Source of the DNA: an uncultured Oscillibacter sp.
GTDB lineage: Bacteria; Bacillota; Clostridia; Oscillospirales; Oscillospiraceae
Length of the DNA: 40,849 nucleotides
NCBI GenBank assembly: GCA_910585245.1
Contig: CAJUCO010000024.1
Location: forward strand, 1-40,849
Direction: 5' to 3'
Every line of letters starts with the position of its first letter. The first letter of the stretch is position 1. Shown here one piece after another: positions 8,572-16,109 of this stretch. The translations under genes were made by a program, and so were the position numbers. The notes beneath the pieces are model-generated. The model searched no databases, was not told the origin of the DNA, and worked only from the letters and a program-made list of their open reading frames with translations.

Positions 8572-9504
8572 ATGTATTCCTTAAAGAAGATCAACGAGGC
8601 CATCCGCAGCGATCCCGCCGCCTTTGTTCAGGAGTGTGACGAGCTGTTTGCAAAAAAAGTGGAGACCGCCGCCGTCAAAATTGCGGAGCACCGGGCGGAA
8701 TCCCATGTCATTCTCCTCTCCGGTCCCTCCGGCTCCGGGAAGACCACCACCGCGCTAAAAATTGAGGAGAAGCTGGAGGAGATGGGCATCGAGACTCACA
8801 CGGTGTCCATGGACGATTATTTTAAAACCTTCGACCCGGACACCGCCCCCCGGAACCGGGAGGGGGCCGTGGACTACGAGTCCCCCTTTTGCCTGGACAT
8901 CGACCTTTTGAACCAGCACTTTACCATGCTGGACCGGGGGGAGTTGATCCACATTCCCAAGTATGAGTTCGCACGGCAGATGCGTTCCGACATCTTTGCC
9001 CGGCCCATGTGCCTGGGGAAAGACAATTTGGCCATCTTCGAAGGCATCCACGCCTTGAACGACATTATTGTTGGAAAGAATCCCAGGGCCTTCAAGCTCT
9101 ATATCGCGGCCCGGAGCAACATCCGGGACGAGGATGGAACCATTGTGTTTGACAAGTCCTGGATTCGTCTTTGTCGCCGGATTGTCCGGGACTTCAAGTT
9201 TCGGGGCAGCGACGCGGCGTTCACCTTGAAGCTGTGGGAGAATGTCCGCCGGGGAGAACGGCTGTACATCTCCCCTTATAAGGAGAACGCGGACATTATG
9301 TTCGACTCCTCCCTGGCCTTCAGCGCCAGCGCCCTGAAGCCCTTTGTGACTCCCCTTCTGGAGGAGATCCCCAGGGGAAAATACAAGGTGGTGGAGGACA
9401 TTCTCCGGGGTCTGGAGAAAATCGAGGCCCTGGACGAGAAATATATCCCCGCCAAGTCCCTGTCCCGTGAGTTTATCGGCGGAAGCCCTTACGACAACCA
9501 TTAA
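8572..9504 (+). CDS. Uridine kinase / phosphoribulokinase family P-loop kinase
   Basis: A 310-aa nucleoside kinase-like protein. The Walker A motif GPSGSGKT is at residues 51-58. VSMDDYF and a DFDSPFCLD-like segment (DYESPFCLDIDLL) follow, matching the uridine kinase/PRK fold where the aspartates bind substrate and magnesium. It is longer than classical uridine kinase (about 210 aa), having roughly 45 extra N-terminal residues and a C-terminal tail, as in the clostridial kinases often annotated simply as nucleoside kinase. Uridine/cytidine phosphorylation is therefore probable but not shown. AAAGGAG lies about 10 bases before the ATG. The zinc-ribbon gene and purine nucleoside phosphorylase follow closely, giving a small nucleoside-salvage context. 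Confidence 0.88.
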   Translation: MYSLKKINEAIRSDPAAFVQECDELFAKKVETAAVKIAEHRAESHVILLSGPSGSGKTTTALKIEEKLEEMGIETHTVSMDDYFKTFDPDTAPRNREGAVDYESPFCLDIDLLNQHFTMLDRGELIHIPKYEFARQMRSDIFARPMCLGKDNLAIFEGIHALNDIIVGKNPRAFKLYIAARSNIRDEDGTIVFDKSWIRLCRRIVRDFKFRGSDAAFTLKLWENVRRGERLYISPYKENADIMFDSSLAFSASALKPFVTPLLEEIPRGKYKVVEDILRGLEKIEALDEKYIPAKSLSREFIGGSPYDNH

Positions 9505-9528
9505 ACGGAAGCTGAAAGGAGCGGTACT

Positions 9529-9924
9529 ATGAACCATGAGGAGAAGTTGTATGACCTGCTGGATACCCTTCGGACCGGGGTGGAGGCGGCGGGAACCCTG
9601 GCTCTGGGGACCCTGGGCCTTGCCTGTGAGGGGGCGGAAAAAGTAGCCGGGGCCGTGCGGCTACGCTGTCAGGCCGCCCGTGTGGAGGGCGAGATGGACG
9701 GAAAGCTGATGGAGGCCGGGGAGATGGTGTACGCCACCCACACGGGCAACCCCACAGAGTCCGAGGAGCTGCTGGCAAAGCTCCGGGAGATCGACGTGCT
9801 GAAAGCCCGGCTGGCGGAGCTGAACGGAACCCTGGGGCGGAAGGCCTCTGTTTGCCCCGGCTGCGGCGGGGCTTTGAAGGAGGGGGACCGCTTTTGCCGC
9901 TTTTGCGGCGAGAAGCTGGACTGA
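9529..9924 (+). CDS. Zinc-ribbon domain protein
   Basis: A 131-aa protein with a helical, alanine-rich N-terminal two-thirds (residues about 1-105, coiled-coil-like, with ESEELLAKLREIDVLKARLAEL) and a C-terminal zinc ribbon: CPGCGG, then FCRFCGEKLD, four cysteines in two CxxC knuckles. This architecture is common in small Firmicutes proteins of unknown role. The helical segment AGTLALGTLGLACEG could lie at a membrane but is weakly hydrophobic. AAAGGAG precedes the ATG. It begins 24 bp after the kinase gene and ends 18 bp before purine nucleoside phosphorylase, so it is likely co-transcribed with them. No specific function is proposed. Confidence 0.85.
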   Translation: MNHEEKLYDLLDTLRTGVEAAGTLALGTLGLACEGAEKVAGAVRLRCQAARVEGEMDGKLMEAGEMVYATHTGNPTESEELLAKLREIDVLKARLAELNGTLGRKASVCPGCGGALKEGDRFCRFCGEKLD

Positions 9925-9942
9925 GAAAAAGAGGAGGATACC

Positions 9943-10770
9943 ATGGAATTTTACACATACCAACAGTATCAGCAGAGCGCTCAGGTTCTCCGGGAGAAGC
10001 TGAAGGGCTTTCAGCCTGAAACGCTGCTGATTTTAGGTTCCGGTCTGGGAGCCCTGGCGGATGAAGTGGCAGACCCCGTCTCGGTGCCCTACGCCGAGGT
10101 GCCCCATATGAAGCACTCCACCGCCCCCGGCCATAAGGGCCAGTTCCTCTTTGGAAAGCTGGCGGGGAAGGATGTAGCCGTCATGCAGGGCCGCCTCCAT
10201 ACCTATGAGGGCTGGTCCTTTGCCGACGCGGGCTATCCCGTCCGGGTGGCCCGCCTTTTGGGGATGGACACCCTGGTGGTAACCAACGCCGCCGGAGCGG
10301 TGAACACCGCCTTTTCTGCCGGGGACATTATGCTGATTACGGACCATATCAAGCTTTTTGGCGTCAGCCCCCTCTGTGGACCCAATGTTGAGGAGCTGGG
10401 CCCCCGCTTCCCGGACATGAGCCACGTTTATACCCCGGACCTTCAGAAAAAGGCCCATGACGCCGCCAAGGCCCAGGGACTGGATCTCAAGGAAGGCGTC
10501 TATATGTTTTTCCCCGGCCCCCAGTATGAGACTCCGGCGGAGGTCCGGGCAGCCCGCCTTTTGGGAGCGGACGCCGTGGGAATGTCCACAGTGCCGGAGG
10601 CCATCACCGCCGCTCACTGCGGCATGAAGGTGTTGGGCTTCACCCTTTGCACCAACATGGCGGCGGGGGTGCTGGAGCAGCCCCTCTCCGGAGACGAGGT
10701 CATTGCGGCGGGCGAGGCTGCGGGCCCCAAGTTTACCGCCCTGGTAAAAGGGTGCCTGGAGCGGTTGTAA
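9943..10770 (+). CDS. punA: Purine-nucleoside phosphorylase (trimeric PNP-I type)
   Basis: This enzyme cleaves purine nucleosides with phosphate to free base and ribose-1-phosphate in purine salvage. The 275-aa length fits the homotrimeric PNP-I family. Diagnostic segments are LILGSGLGALADEV (phosphate loop), HKGQFLFGKLAGK, MQGRLHTYEG, VTNAAGAVN, GPQYETPAEVRAARLLGADAVGMSTVPE, and the base-contacting Asn in CTNMAAG; the Glu of YET is the expected purine contact. AGGAGG sits six bases upstream of the ATG. It closes the putative kinase, zinc-ribbon and PNP set. Specificity for inosine/guanosine is the family norm. The symbol punA follows Firmicutes usage (pupG is the B. subtilis synonym). Confidence 0.95.
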   Translation: MEFYTYQQYQQSAQVLREKLKGFQPETLLILGSGLGALADEVADPVSVPYAEVPHMKHSTAPGHKGQFLFGKLAGKDVAVMQGRLHTYEGWSFADAGYPVRVARLLGMDTLVVTNAAGAVNTAFSAGDIMLITDHIKLFGVSPLCGPNVEELGPRFPDMSHVYTPDLQKKAHDAAKAQGLDLKEGVYMFFPGPQYETPAEVRAARLLGADAVGMSTVPEAITAAHCGMKVLGFTLCTNMAAGVLEQPLSGDEVIAAGEAAGPKFTALVKGCLERL

Positions 10771-10900
10771 GGGCCCTGTTAAAATCGTTGCGCCGTCTGG
10801 TTATATGGCGCGTCCCGGGCCCATAAAGTGGACCGTGGACCCGCCTTTTCCAGATGTCGAGAGTCCGCGCATTTTTTGAAGTATTCGAGGTAAACGTTTC

Positions 10901-12547
10901 ATGTCGACTAAGAAAAAGCAGTCCTTCCTGGGGGGGGCGGCCATTCTGGCTTCTGCGGTGGCCATTGTCAAAATTCTGGGTGCGGTGTATAAGATTCCCT
11001 TTGGAAATATTGTCGGGCCCAAGGGACAGACCTATTTCAATGTGGCGTACAACATCTATAACGTGTTGCTGACCATTTCTACCGCCGGTCTCCCGCTGGC
11101 CATTTCCAAGCTCACCAGCCAGGCCCACACCCAGGGACGGGAGAACCAGAAGCGTAAAATTTTTTCAACGGCCATTTGGCTCTTTTTCGCCATGGGTCTG
11201 GTGGGCACGCTGCTGATGTTTTTCGGCGCGGAGCAGCTGGCGGCCTTTATGAACGAGCCCCTGGGCTATTGGCCCATCCGGGCGCTTTCTCCCGCTGTGT
11301 TTTGCGTGTGCTTGTTGGCTTGTATGCGGGGCTATACCCAGGGCCAGGGAAATATGACGCCCACCGCCGTCTCCCAGATTTTGGAGGCTCTGTGCAAGCT
11401 GGGCCTGGGTCTGGCTCTGGCCTGGTACTTCCTTCGACTGGGGATGGGGCTGGATATTGCCGCCGCCGGAGCCATCCTGGGCGTCACCGCCGGGACGTTC
11501 TTGTCCCTGTTGTACCTGATTTTCTACCTTTTGCGACACCGGGACAGGAGGACCTCTCTGGACGTGCCCGACAGCGGCGGAAAGCTGATGCGCCAGGTTT
11601 TGGCCATCGGCATTCCCATCACCCTCAGTAACTCCGCCATGAGCATTATCACGCTGGTGGATACCAAAATTGTCCTGGGACGCTTGCGGGATGTCCCTGC
11701 CCTGGCGGACTCGGCGGCGGAGCTGTTTGGCCAGTATACCTTCGGCATGAACCTCATTAACCTTCCGCCTTCGTTTGTCTTTCCCGTCACCATGAGCCTG
11801 ATTCCCTTTGCCGCGGCGGCGCTGACCCGCCGGGACCACGCGGAAGCCGGACGGATTGTCTCCTCCGGCTTCCGGCTGGTGGCGGTGCTGGCCATTCCCG
11901 CCGGCGTGGGTCTGAGCGTGGTGGGCGGTCCGGCGCTGCTGATGCTCTACCCCAGCCGTCAGGCGGACGCCCTGGCCGCCGGTCCCCATATGCGCTGGCT
12001 GGGGATCGCCTGCATCTTCATGTGCCTGATGAACCTGACCAACGTGATTTTGCAAACCTATGGCAAAGAGTTGATTCCCATTTGGACGGTGATTGCAGGC
12101 GGAGTCACAAAAGTGGTTATGAATTATATCCTGGTGGGAAATCCTGATATCAATATTCACGGCGCGCCTGTCTCCACCCTTTGCTGCTATGTCGTGATTG
12201 TGGGACTGAATCTGTTTTTCGTCTGGAAGCACTCGCCGGAGAAGCCCCATTATCTCCAGATATTCCTCAAGCCGGTAATCGCCTCCGTTTTGATGGGAGG
12301 GGCGGTCTGGGCGGCTCACGGATTTTTTGACCGCGCTTTGGACCGTTTGTTCCTGGGAATGGTCTCCGGAGAGCGGGCTGTTGAACGGGCCGCTTATTTG
12401 TCGAACGCCTCCGCCACCCTTCTCGGCATCCTGGCCGGAGTAATCGTTTACGCCATTTTGGTGGTGACGATGCGCATTTTGCGGGCAGAGGATCTGAAAA
12501 CGATGCCGCACGGGACTCAACTGGCAAAACTGTTGCATTTGCGCTAA
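10901..12547 (+). CDS. yabM: MOP-superfamily lipid flippase, YabM/SpoVB/MurJ-like
   Basis: A 548-aa polytopic membrane protein of the polysaccharide/lipid II exporter superfamily. The N-terminus (FLGGAAILASAVAIVKILGAVYKIPFGNIVG) and the ISTAGLPLAISKLTSQ and GYTQGQGNMTPTAVSQILEA segments are characteristic of SpoVB/YabM/MurJ-type flippases, which move undecaprenyl-linked cell-wall or spore-cortex precursors. About 14 hydrophobic stretches are visible. Position immediately before mazG and the yabO-yabR block matches B. subtilis yabM, hence the symbol; substrate assignment is inference. The start has only a weak GAGG upstream. A 130-bp gap separates it from PNP and holds a GCGCC/GGCGC inverted repeat but no clear promoter. 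Confidence 0.9.
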   Translation: MSTKKKQSFLGGAAILASAVAIVKILGAVYKIPFGNIVGPKGQTYFNVAYNIYNVLLTISTAGLPLAISKLTSQAHTQGRENQKRKIFSTAIWLFFAMGLVGTLLMFFGAEQLAAFMNEPLGYWPIRALSPAVFCVCLLACMRGYTQGQGNMTPTAVSQILEALCKLGLGLALAWYFLRLGMGLDIAAAGAILGVTAGTFLSLLYLIFYLLRHRDRRTSLDVPDSGGKLMRQVLAIGIPITLSNSAMSIITLVDTKIVLGRLRDVPALADSAAELFGQYTFGMNLINLPPSFVFPVTMSLIPFAAAALTRRDHAEAGRIVSSGFRLVAVLAIPAGVGLSVVGGPALLMLYPSRQADALAAGPHMRWLGIACIFMCLMNLTNVILQTYGKELIPIWTVIAGGVTKVVMNYILVGNPDINIHGAPVSTLCCYVVIVGLNLFFVWKHSPEKPHYLQIFLKPVIASVLMGGAVWAAHGFFDRALDRLFLGMVSGERAVERAAYLSNASATLLGILAGVIVYAILVVTMRILRAEDLKTMPHGTQLAKLLHLR

Positions 12548-12624
12548 AAGATACGGAAAATTAGCAAAAAATATAAAAAAATCTCAACTTTTTTCTTAAA
12601 ATTTCTTGCAAAGGCGGGCAATCT

Positions 12625-13428
12625 ATGGTAGATTTTCAATGTAAGCGCCATTACAACTGGGAGGACTTTCTGGAAATTATGAGGCTACTCCGGGCGCCGG
12701 GAGGCTGCCCCTGGGACGCTGAGCAGACCCACGGGTCCATCCGCCGAAATTTTCTGGAGGAAACTTACGAGGTTCTGGACGCCTTGGACCGGGACGACCC
12801 GGTGGATCTTTGTGAGGAGTTGGGAGACGTACTGATGCAAGTGGCCTTCCACGCCCAGATCGAGACCGAGCAGGGCCGCTTTACCATGAGCGACGTGGTA
12901 GACGGTGTGGCCCAAAAGCTGGTTTACCGCCATCCTCACGTCTTTGGAACCGTGGAGGTGGAGAACAGTCAGGAGGTTTTGCTCAACTGGGAGGCGCTGA
13001 AGCGGAAGGAGAAGTCCCAAACCACCACCGCCGACGCCATTGAAGCCGTGCCGCACACGTTGCCCGCGCTTTGGCGGGCGGAGAAGATTGGCAGCAAAAC
13101 CGCCAAGGCCGGGTTTGACTGGTCCAGCGCCCTCAGCGCCCTGGGGAAGCTGGAGGAGGAGGTGCGGGAATTGCGGACGGCTCTGGAGGCCGGAGCCCCG
13201 GTGGACGAGCCCCACGGCGTCCGGGAGGAGCTGGGAGACCTGCTCTTCATCACCGCCAAGGTGGCTCAGATGTCCGGCGTGGACCCGGAGGACGCCCTTC
13301 ACCGGGCCTGCGACAAGTTTGACGGGCGTTTTCGCCGGGTGGAGGCCATGGCGAACAGGCCCTTGACCGCTTATAGCGAGGCACAGTTGGTGGAGCTATG
13401 GAAAGCCGCCAAAAAAGAGGAGTCTTAA
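12625..13428 (+). CDS. mazG: Nucleoside triphosphate pyrophosphohydrolase MazG
   Basis: MazG hydrolyses NTPs and dNTPs to monophosphates and pyrophosphate, cleansing aberrant nucleotides. The 267-aa protein has two tandem MazG domains. The first carries GGCPWDAEQTH (about residues 30-40), FLEETYEVLDAL and EELGDVLMQVAFHA, the metal-binding EExxE/ExxD helices. The second has EEEVRELRTAL and REELGDLLFITAKVA. The length equals the E. coli type rather than the B. subtilis YabN fusion with an N-terminal methylase domain, so the methylase half is missing here. The ribosome site is weak (AAAGG, 11 bases before the ATG). The preceding 77 bp are strongly AT-rich and may hold a promoter, though no clean -35/-10 pair was found. 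Confidence 0.94.
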   Translation: MVDFQCKRHYNWEDFLEIMRLLRAPGGCPWDAEQTHGSIRRNFLEETYEVLDALDRDDPVDLCEELGDVLMQVAFHAQIETEQGRFTMSDVVDGVAQKLVYRHPHVFGTVEVENSQEVLLNWEALKRKEKSQTTTADAIEAVPHTLPALWRAEKIGSKTAKAGFDWSSALSALGKLEEEVRELRTALEAGAPVDEPHGVREELGDLLFITAKVAQMSGVDPEDALHRACDKFDGRFRRVEAMANRPLTAYSEAQLVELWKAAKKEES

Positions 13429-13555
13429 CACGCGATTGCGTTAAGAATATAGGTATTATTTGAGGATTGACGAGACGTCCGGCGGGAGGACCTTTCCGGA
13501 GCAAAATGAGAACGTTTTCAAATTCCGGCGAGGTTTTGGAATGTTCCGTACGAAG

Positions 13556-13590
13556 CGGCGGAAACCATCCGCCGGCGGGGCGTTTTGACA
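13556..13590 (+). promoter_or_regulatory. Hairpin and TTGACA upstream of hup
   Basis: A 7-bp hairpin, CGGCGGA-AACCA-TCCGCCG (13556-13574), lies ten bases before a perfect TTGACA (13585-13590), 57 bp ahead of the HU start. The -10 is poor (nothing closer than TAGGCT at a 15-bp spacing). The 218-bp mazG-hup gap has no other gene. The -35 box probably marks the hup promoter; the hairpin may be the mazG terminator or a binding site. Confidence 0.35.
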
Positions 13591-13646
13591 TTTTCAAACA
13601 AGGCCTAGGCTACCAGAACACAAATGATTGCAGGAGGATACCATTC

Positions 13647-13922
13647 ATGAACAAAGCAGAACTCATCAATGTCGTTTCCGCGGCCGCGGAGGTCTCCAAG
13701 AAAGACGCCGAGACCGTCATCACTGCCACGCTGGATGCTATTACCGATGCCCTGAAAGAGGGCGAAAAGGTCCAGCTGGTGGGCTTTGGCTCCTTCGAGG
13801 TAAAGAAGCGGGCGGCTCGGGTGGGCCGGAACCCCAAGACCAAGGAGCCCATCGAAATTCCCGCCTCCACTGTGCCTGTGTTCAAGGCTGGCAAGGTCTT
13901 GAAGGACACCGTGGGCGGCTGA
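13647..13922 (+). CDS. hup: DNA-binding protein HU
   Basis: A 91-aa histone-like protein HU, which binds and bends DNA non-specifically as a dimer. It matches the family along its whole length: MNKAELI, the FGSFEVKKRAAR turn into the beta-arm, GRNPKTKEPIEIPA (the DNA-intercalating arm with its proline) and PVFKAGKVLKD at the C-terminus. AGGAGG (13632-13637) lies nine bases before the ATG. The same frame is open upstream to 13467 but that part is unconserved and has no ribosome site. It is inserted between mazG and the rqcP homologue, a clostridial variant of the B. subtilis gene order, and ends in a strong terminator, so it is probably expressed separately and highly. Confidence 0.97.
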   Translation: MNKAELINVVSAAAEVSKKDAETVITATLDAITDALKEGEKVQLVGFGSFEVKKRAARVGRNPKTKEPIEIPASTVPVFKAGKVLKDTVGG

Positions 13923-13943
13923 CCGGGGGGGAGCGCGGTTTTG

Positions 13944-13981
13944 AACTGCCGGCAGGCCTTGCCGGCAGTTTTCTTTTTTTT
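13944..13981 (+). terminator. Rho-independent terminator after hup
   Basis: A perfect 10-bp stem, AACTGCCGGC with GCCGGCAGTT (loop AGGCCTT), is followed by TTTTC and eight T residues, 22 bp after the HU stop. Confidence 0.93.
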
Positions 13982-14030
13982 AATTTATAAAAGAAGTCCT
14001 TTTTTCAACAAGACGAAAGGAGGGCGCTTT

Positions 14031-14270
14031 ATGCGTCTGGACAAATATCTCAAGGTCTCCCGCCTCATCAAGCGGCGGACCATGGCCAACGAAGCCTGCG
14101 ACAACGGCTTGGTGTCTGTCAACGGCCGTCCGGCCAGGGCCTCTTACGAGGTGAAGGTGGGGGACCAGATTTCTCTCCGCCTGGGAGCCAGAGAGGTGAC
14201 GGTGGAGGTCCTCTCCATCCAGGAGACGGTCCGGCAGGCTGACGCCGCCATGCTCTACAAACAGGTGTAA
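14031..14270 (+). CDS. rqcP: S4-domain RNA-binding protein RqcP (YabO family)
   Basis: A 79-aa protein consisting of one S4 RNA-binding domain: MRLDKYLKVSRLIKRR, ACDNGLVSVNGRPARASYEVKVGDQISLRLG. Family members (B. subtilis YabO/RqcP, E. coli Hsp15) bind the free 50S subunit carrying peptidyl-tRNA. RqcP supports C-terminal alanine tailing in ribosome-associated quality control together with RqcH. The length matches RqcP. ATG at 14031 has AAAGGAGG seven to eight bases upstream; the open frame before it overlaps the hup terminator and is not coding. Placement between mazG and yabP reproduces the Bacillus order, which supports orthology. Confidence 0.92.
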   Translation: MRLDKYLKVSRLIKRRTMANEACDNGLVSVNGRPARASYEVKVGDQISLRLGAREVTVEVLSIQETVRQADAAMLYKQV

Positions 14271-14387
14271 GACGGTTTGCTGTTGGCCGGTTGCGCCTTG
14301 GGCCGGTTTGTCTTTTGCCCTTTCCGGAAAGAAGGGGACATATCCCGCTTTTCCTGCGCATATGCTCTGGACAGGGAGGGACGAACC

Positions 14388-14666
14388 ATGAACGATTACA
14401 ATGCGGCCCAGACTGTCCACCGCCTGGAGCTGGACGGGCGGGAGAGCCTGACCGTCTCCGGCGTGGAGGATGTGGAGCGCTTTGACGAGACCGGCATCGT
14501 CATGACTACCGCCGTGGGGACCTTGGTTATCACGGGGGAGGATTTGCATATTGGGAAGCTATCTCTGGACGGAGGGGAGCTCCATGTGGATGGGAGGATC
14601 GACTCCCTTACCTATGAGGACCAGGGCCCCAGCCGGGGCGGATTCCTGGGCCGCCTGTTTGGCTGA
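14388..14666 (+). CDS. yabP: Spore protein YabP
   Basis: A 92-aa YabP/YqfC-family protein, a sporulation-specific protein expressed in the mother cell in B. subtilis. The sequence shows the family's beta-rich core: HRLELDGRESLTVSGVEDVERFDE, VMTTAVGTLVITGEDLHIGKLSLDGGELHVDGRIDSLTYED, ending with a short glycine-rich FLGRLFG. AGGGAGG (14373-14379) precedes ATG 14388; the frame is open upstream to 14277 but has no homology-like character. The yabQ start lies two bases past the stop, indicating translational coupling. A sigma-E-like promoter may lie just upstream. Its presence argues that the organism forms, or descends from formers of, endospores. Confidence 0.92.
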   Translation: MNDYNAAQTVHRLELDGRESLTVSGVEDVERFDETGIVMTTAVGTLVITGEDLHIGKLSLDGGELHVDGRIDSLTYEDQGPSRGGFLGRLFG

Positions 14667-14668
14667 GC

Positions 14669-15334
14669 ATGGGAAGTCAGGCGGCCCGAGAGCTTCTGGT
14701 ATTTGGACAGTCCATACTCCTGGGTCTGTCCGCCGGATTGCTGTATGACCTGATGCGCCCCTTTCGGGTCCGGGTTCCCCGGATCACCGGCCTCTTGGAC
14801 GGCGTTTACTGTCTGGTGGTAGGCGGGACCATGTTTTTGTTCCTGCTTCGAAGAGCCGAGGGTCAACTCCGGGGCTTTGTGATCGTAGGGGCGATAGGAG
14901 GCGCGGTGTTGTTTTTCTGCGTCTTTTCCGAGCTTTTGCGGCCTCTTTGGACCTTTTGGGCGGATACACTGGCCTTTTTGTGGCGGCTTTTGTGCCTTCC
15001 CTTTCGGTGGGCGGGAAATTTTTATAAAAAAATGTTCCGACACGGAAAAAATCTCTTTTATTTTTGGCGCAAATGCTTTACAATAAAGAAAAGTGGGTAT
15101 CGGTACGGGAAAGGGGGCGGCAGAAATGGCAAAGCAACGAAAAACACCAAAGGCGGTAAAGCTCCGGGCGGGTCTTCTGACCAGGCTGTTGATCGTGACT
15201 CTGCTGGCCGCGCTGGTTTGCGAGGTGTACGCCCTGCGAGAGCAGGTGTCGGACGCCGAAGAGGAAAAGGCGCGAATCGCCGCCCTGGTGGAGAGCAGAC
15301 GCCAGGAGAACGACGCCCTGGCGGAGGACATTGA
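14669..15334 (+). CDS. yabQ: Spore cortex biosynthesis protein YabQ
   Basis: An integral membrane protein needed for spore cortex formation in B. subtilis. Residues 1-120 show four hydrophobic segments: LLVFGQSILLGLSAGLLYDL (with the family YDLMRPFR), VYCLVVGGTMFLFLL, GFVIVGAIGGAVLFFCVF and TLAFLWRLLCLPFRW, followed by a basic aromatic stretch. The frame stays open to 15334, but from about residue 140 it is glycine/arginine-rich and overlaps divIC by 209 nt in another frame, so the functional protein may effectively end near residue 145-150. The start is two bases after yabP, with no ribosome site of its own. Position between yabP and divIC supports the name. Confidence 0.85.
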   Translation: MGSQAARELLVFGQSILLGLSAGLLYDLMRPFRVRVPRITGLLDGVYCLVVGGTMFLFLLRRAEGQLRGFVIVGAIGGAVLFFCVFSELLRPLWTFWADTLAFLWRLLCLPFRWAGNFYKKMFRHGKNLFYFWRKCFTIKKSGYRYGKGGGRNGKATKNTKGGKAPGGSSDQAVDRDSAGRAGLRGVRPARAGVGRRRGKGANRRPGGEQTPGERRPGGGH

Positions 15335-15425
15335 GGAGGGCTGCACGCCCGAGAAGATGCAGGAAATCGCCCGCCGGGAGGGCTGGGTCCTGCCCGGCGA
15401 GTATGTCTTCGAGGTGGGCAGCTGA
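15126..15425 (+). CDS. divIC: Septum formation initiator DivIC (FtsB-like)
   Basis: A 99-aa bitopic division protein of the FtsB/DivIC family, part of the FtsL-DivIC-DivIB complex at the septum. A basic cytoplasmic N-terminus precedes one membrane span (LLIVTLLAALVCEVYAL, about residues 22-38). A coiled coil follows (REQVSDAEEEKARIAALVESRRQENDALAEDI), then the C-terminal PEKMQEIARREGWVLPGEYVF motif with the expected arginines and glycine. ATG 15126 was preferred over the in-frame GTG at 15093 because AAAGGGGG lies about 10 bases ahead and the shorter N-terminus fits the family. It begins inside the open frame of yabQ, an unusually long overlap, and is followed by the S1-domain gene as in Bacillus. 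Confidence 0.9.
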   Translation: MAKQRKTPKAVKLRAGLLTRLLIVTLLAALVCEVYALREQVSDAEEEKARIAALVESRRQENDALAEDIEEGCTPEKMQEIARREGWVLPGEYVFEVGS

Positions 15426-15477
15426 ATACCGGACTGTTTTACCCCGCGAATCAAGGGAAGGAGAAACTAAAAACCGT

Positions 15478-15948
15478 ATGGAGCCTCAGGTTGGGAGTAT
15501 TCTGGAAGGCAAAGTCACCAGCATTATGAAATTTGGCGCTTTTGTGGCACTGGAAGGAGGCGGCTCCGGGCTGGTACATATCTCGGAGATCGCCAATACC
15601 TTTGTGGAGGACGTGCACGATCACCTTCAGACAGGGCAGGCTGTGAAGGTCCTGGTCCTGTCGGCGGAGAATGGAAGGGTAAATCTCTCTATCAAAAAAG
15701 CCCTGCCCCAGCAGGAGCGGCGGACTCCGCGTCCGTCCAGACCGGGGCCCCAAGCCGGTCCACGGCCGGCGGCCGCGCCCAGGCCGGCTCAGCCACAGTT
15801 CCAGGGCCGGGGCAGGCAGGAGCCTTTGCCGCCGTCGGGAGATCAGGCGTTTGAGGACAAGCTGAAGCGTTTCCTGTCGTCCTCCGAGGGGAAGATGGCG
15901 GACTTGAACCGCAGCATGGACGGTAAACGCGGAAGAAGAAAGAGATAG
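15478..15948 (+). CDS. yabR: S1 RNA-binding domain protein (YabR family)
   Basis: A 156-aa protein with one S1 domain (residues about 4-75): VGSILEGKVTSIMKFGAFVALEGGGSGLVHISEIANTFV, then VLVLSAENGRVNLSIKKA. It matches B. subtilis YabR, a small general stress protein 13-type RNA-binding protein of uncertain role. A basic, proline/alanine-rich disordered linker follows (residues about 78-125), then a short helix (FEDKLKRFLSSSEGKMADLNRS) and a basic end (KRGRRKR). The AAGGAG ribosome site (15458-15463) is 14 bases from ATG 15478, longer than usual; no better in-frame start exists. It closes the yabM-yabR block, and the dense hairpin region follows. Confidence 0.92.
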   Translation: MEPQVGSILEGKVTSIMKFGAFVALEGGGSGLVHISEIANTFVEDVHDHLQTGQAVKVLVLSAENGRVNLSIKKALPQQERRTPRPSRPGPQAGPRPAAAPRPAQPQFQGRGRQEPLPPSGDQAFEDKLKRFLSSSEGKMADLNRSMDGKRGRRKR

Positions 15949-15959
15949 AGCCAGGAAAA

Positions 15960-15981
15960 GGCCGCCCATCTCCGGGCGGCC
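15960..15981 (+). terminator. G+C-rich hairpin after yabR, copy 1
   Basis: GGCCGCCC-ATCTCC-GGGCGGCC, 8-bp perfect stem, 12 bp after the yabR stop, preceded by GGAAAA but lacking a downstream T-run. The same sequence recurs with one loop change at 16145-16166. Confidence 0.5.
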
Positions 15982-16031
15982 TCAGCTTGTCAAAAAGTGC
16001 TGTTTAACATGGAGCGGAAAGGAAAAGAGCT

Positions 16032-16065
16032 ACGAGAGAAACCCATCAGGGGTTTCTCTCGTTTT
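16032..16065 (+). terminator. Terminator-like 13-bp hairpin
   Basis: ACGAGAGAAACCC pairs with GGGTTTCTCTCGT (loop ATCAG), followed by TTT. It is the strongest candidate for ending the yabR transcript. Confidence 0.7.
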
Positions 16066-16072
16066 GAATCAG

Positions 16073-16108
16073 AAGTTTTTCAGACCTTTTGAAAGGTCTG
16101 AAAAACTT
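16073..16108. repeat. 17-bp perfect inverted repeat
   Basis: AAGTTTTTCAGACCTTT (16073-16089) and its exact complement (16092-16108) flank a 2-nt centre. As RNA it is a long hairpin; as DNA it is a near-perfect palindrome. The A/T-run at each end would let it terminate in either direction. Confidence 0.8.
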
Positions 16109-16109
16109 G

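Noticed and set aside
13467..13646. N-terminal extension of hup (60 extra codons)
   Set aside because: HU proteins start at MNKAELI; AGGAGG lies directly before that ATG.
15331..15477. N-terminal extension of yabR (49 extra codons)
   Set aside because: Overlaps divIC out of frame and is Arg/Pro/Ser-rich shadow; S1 homologues start at the chosen ATG.
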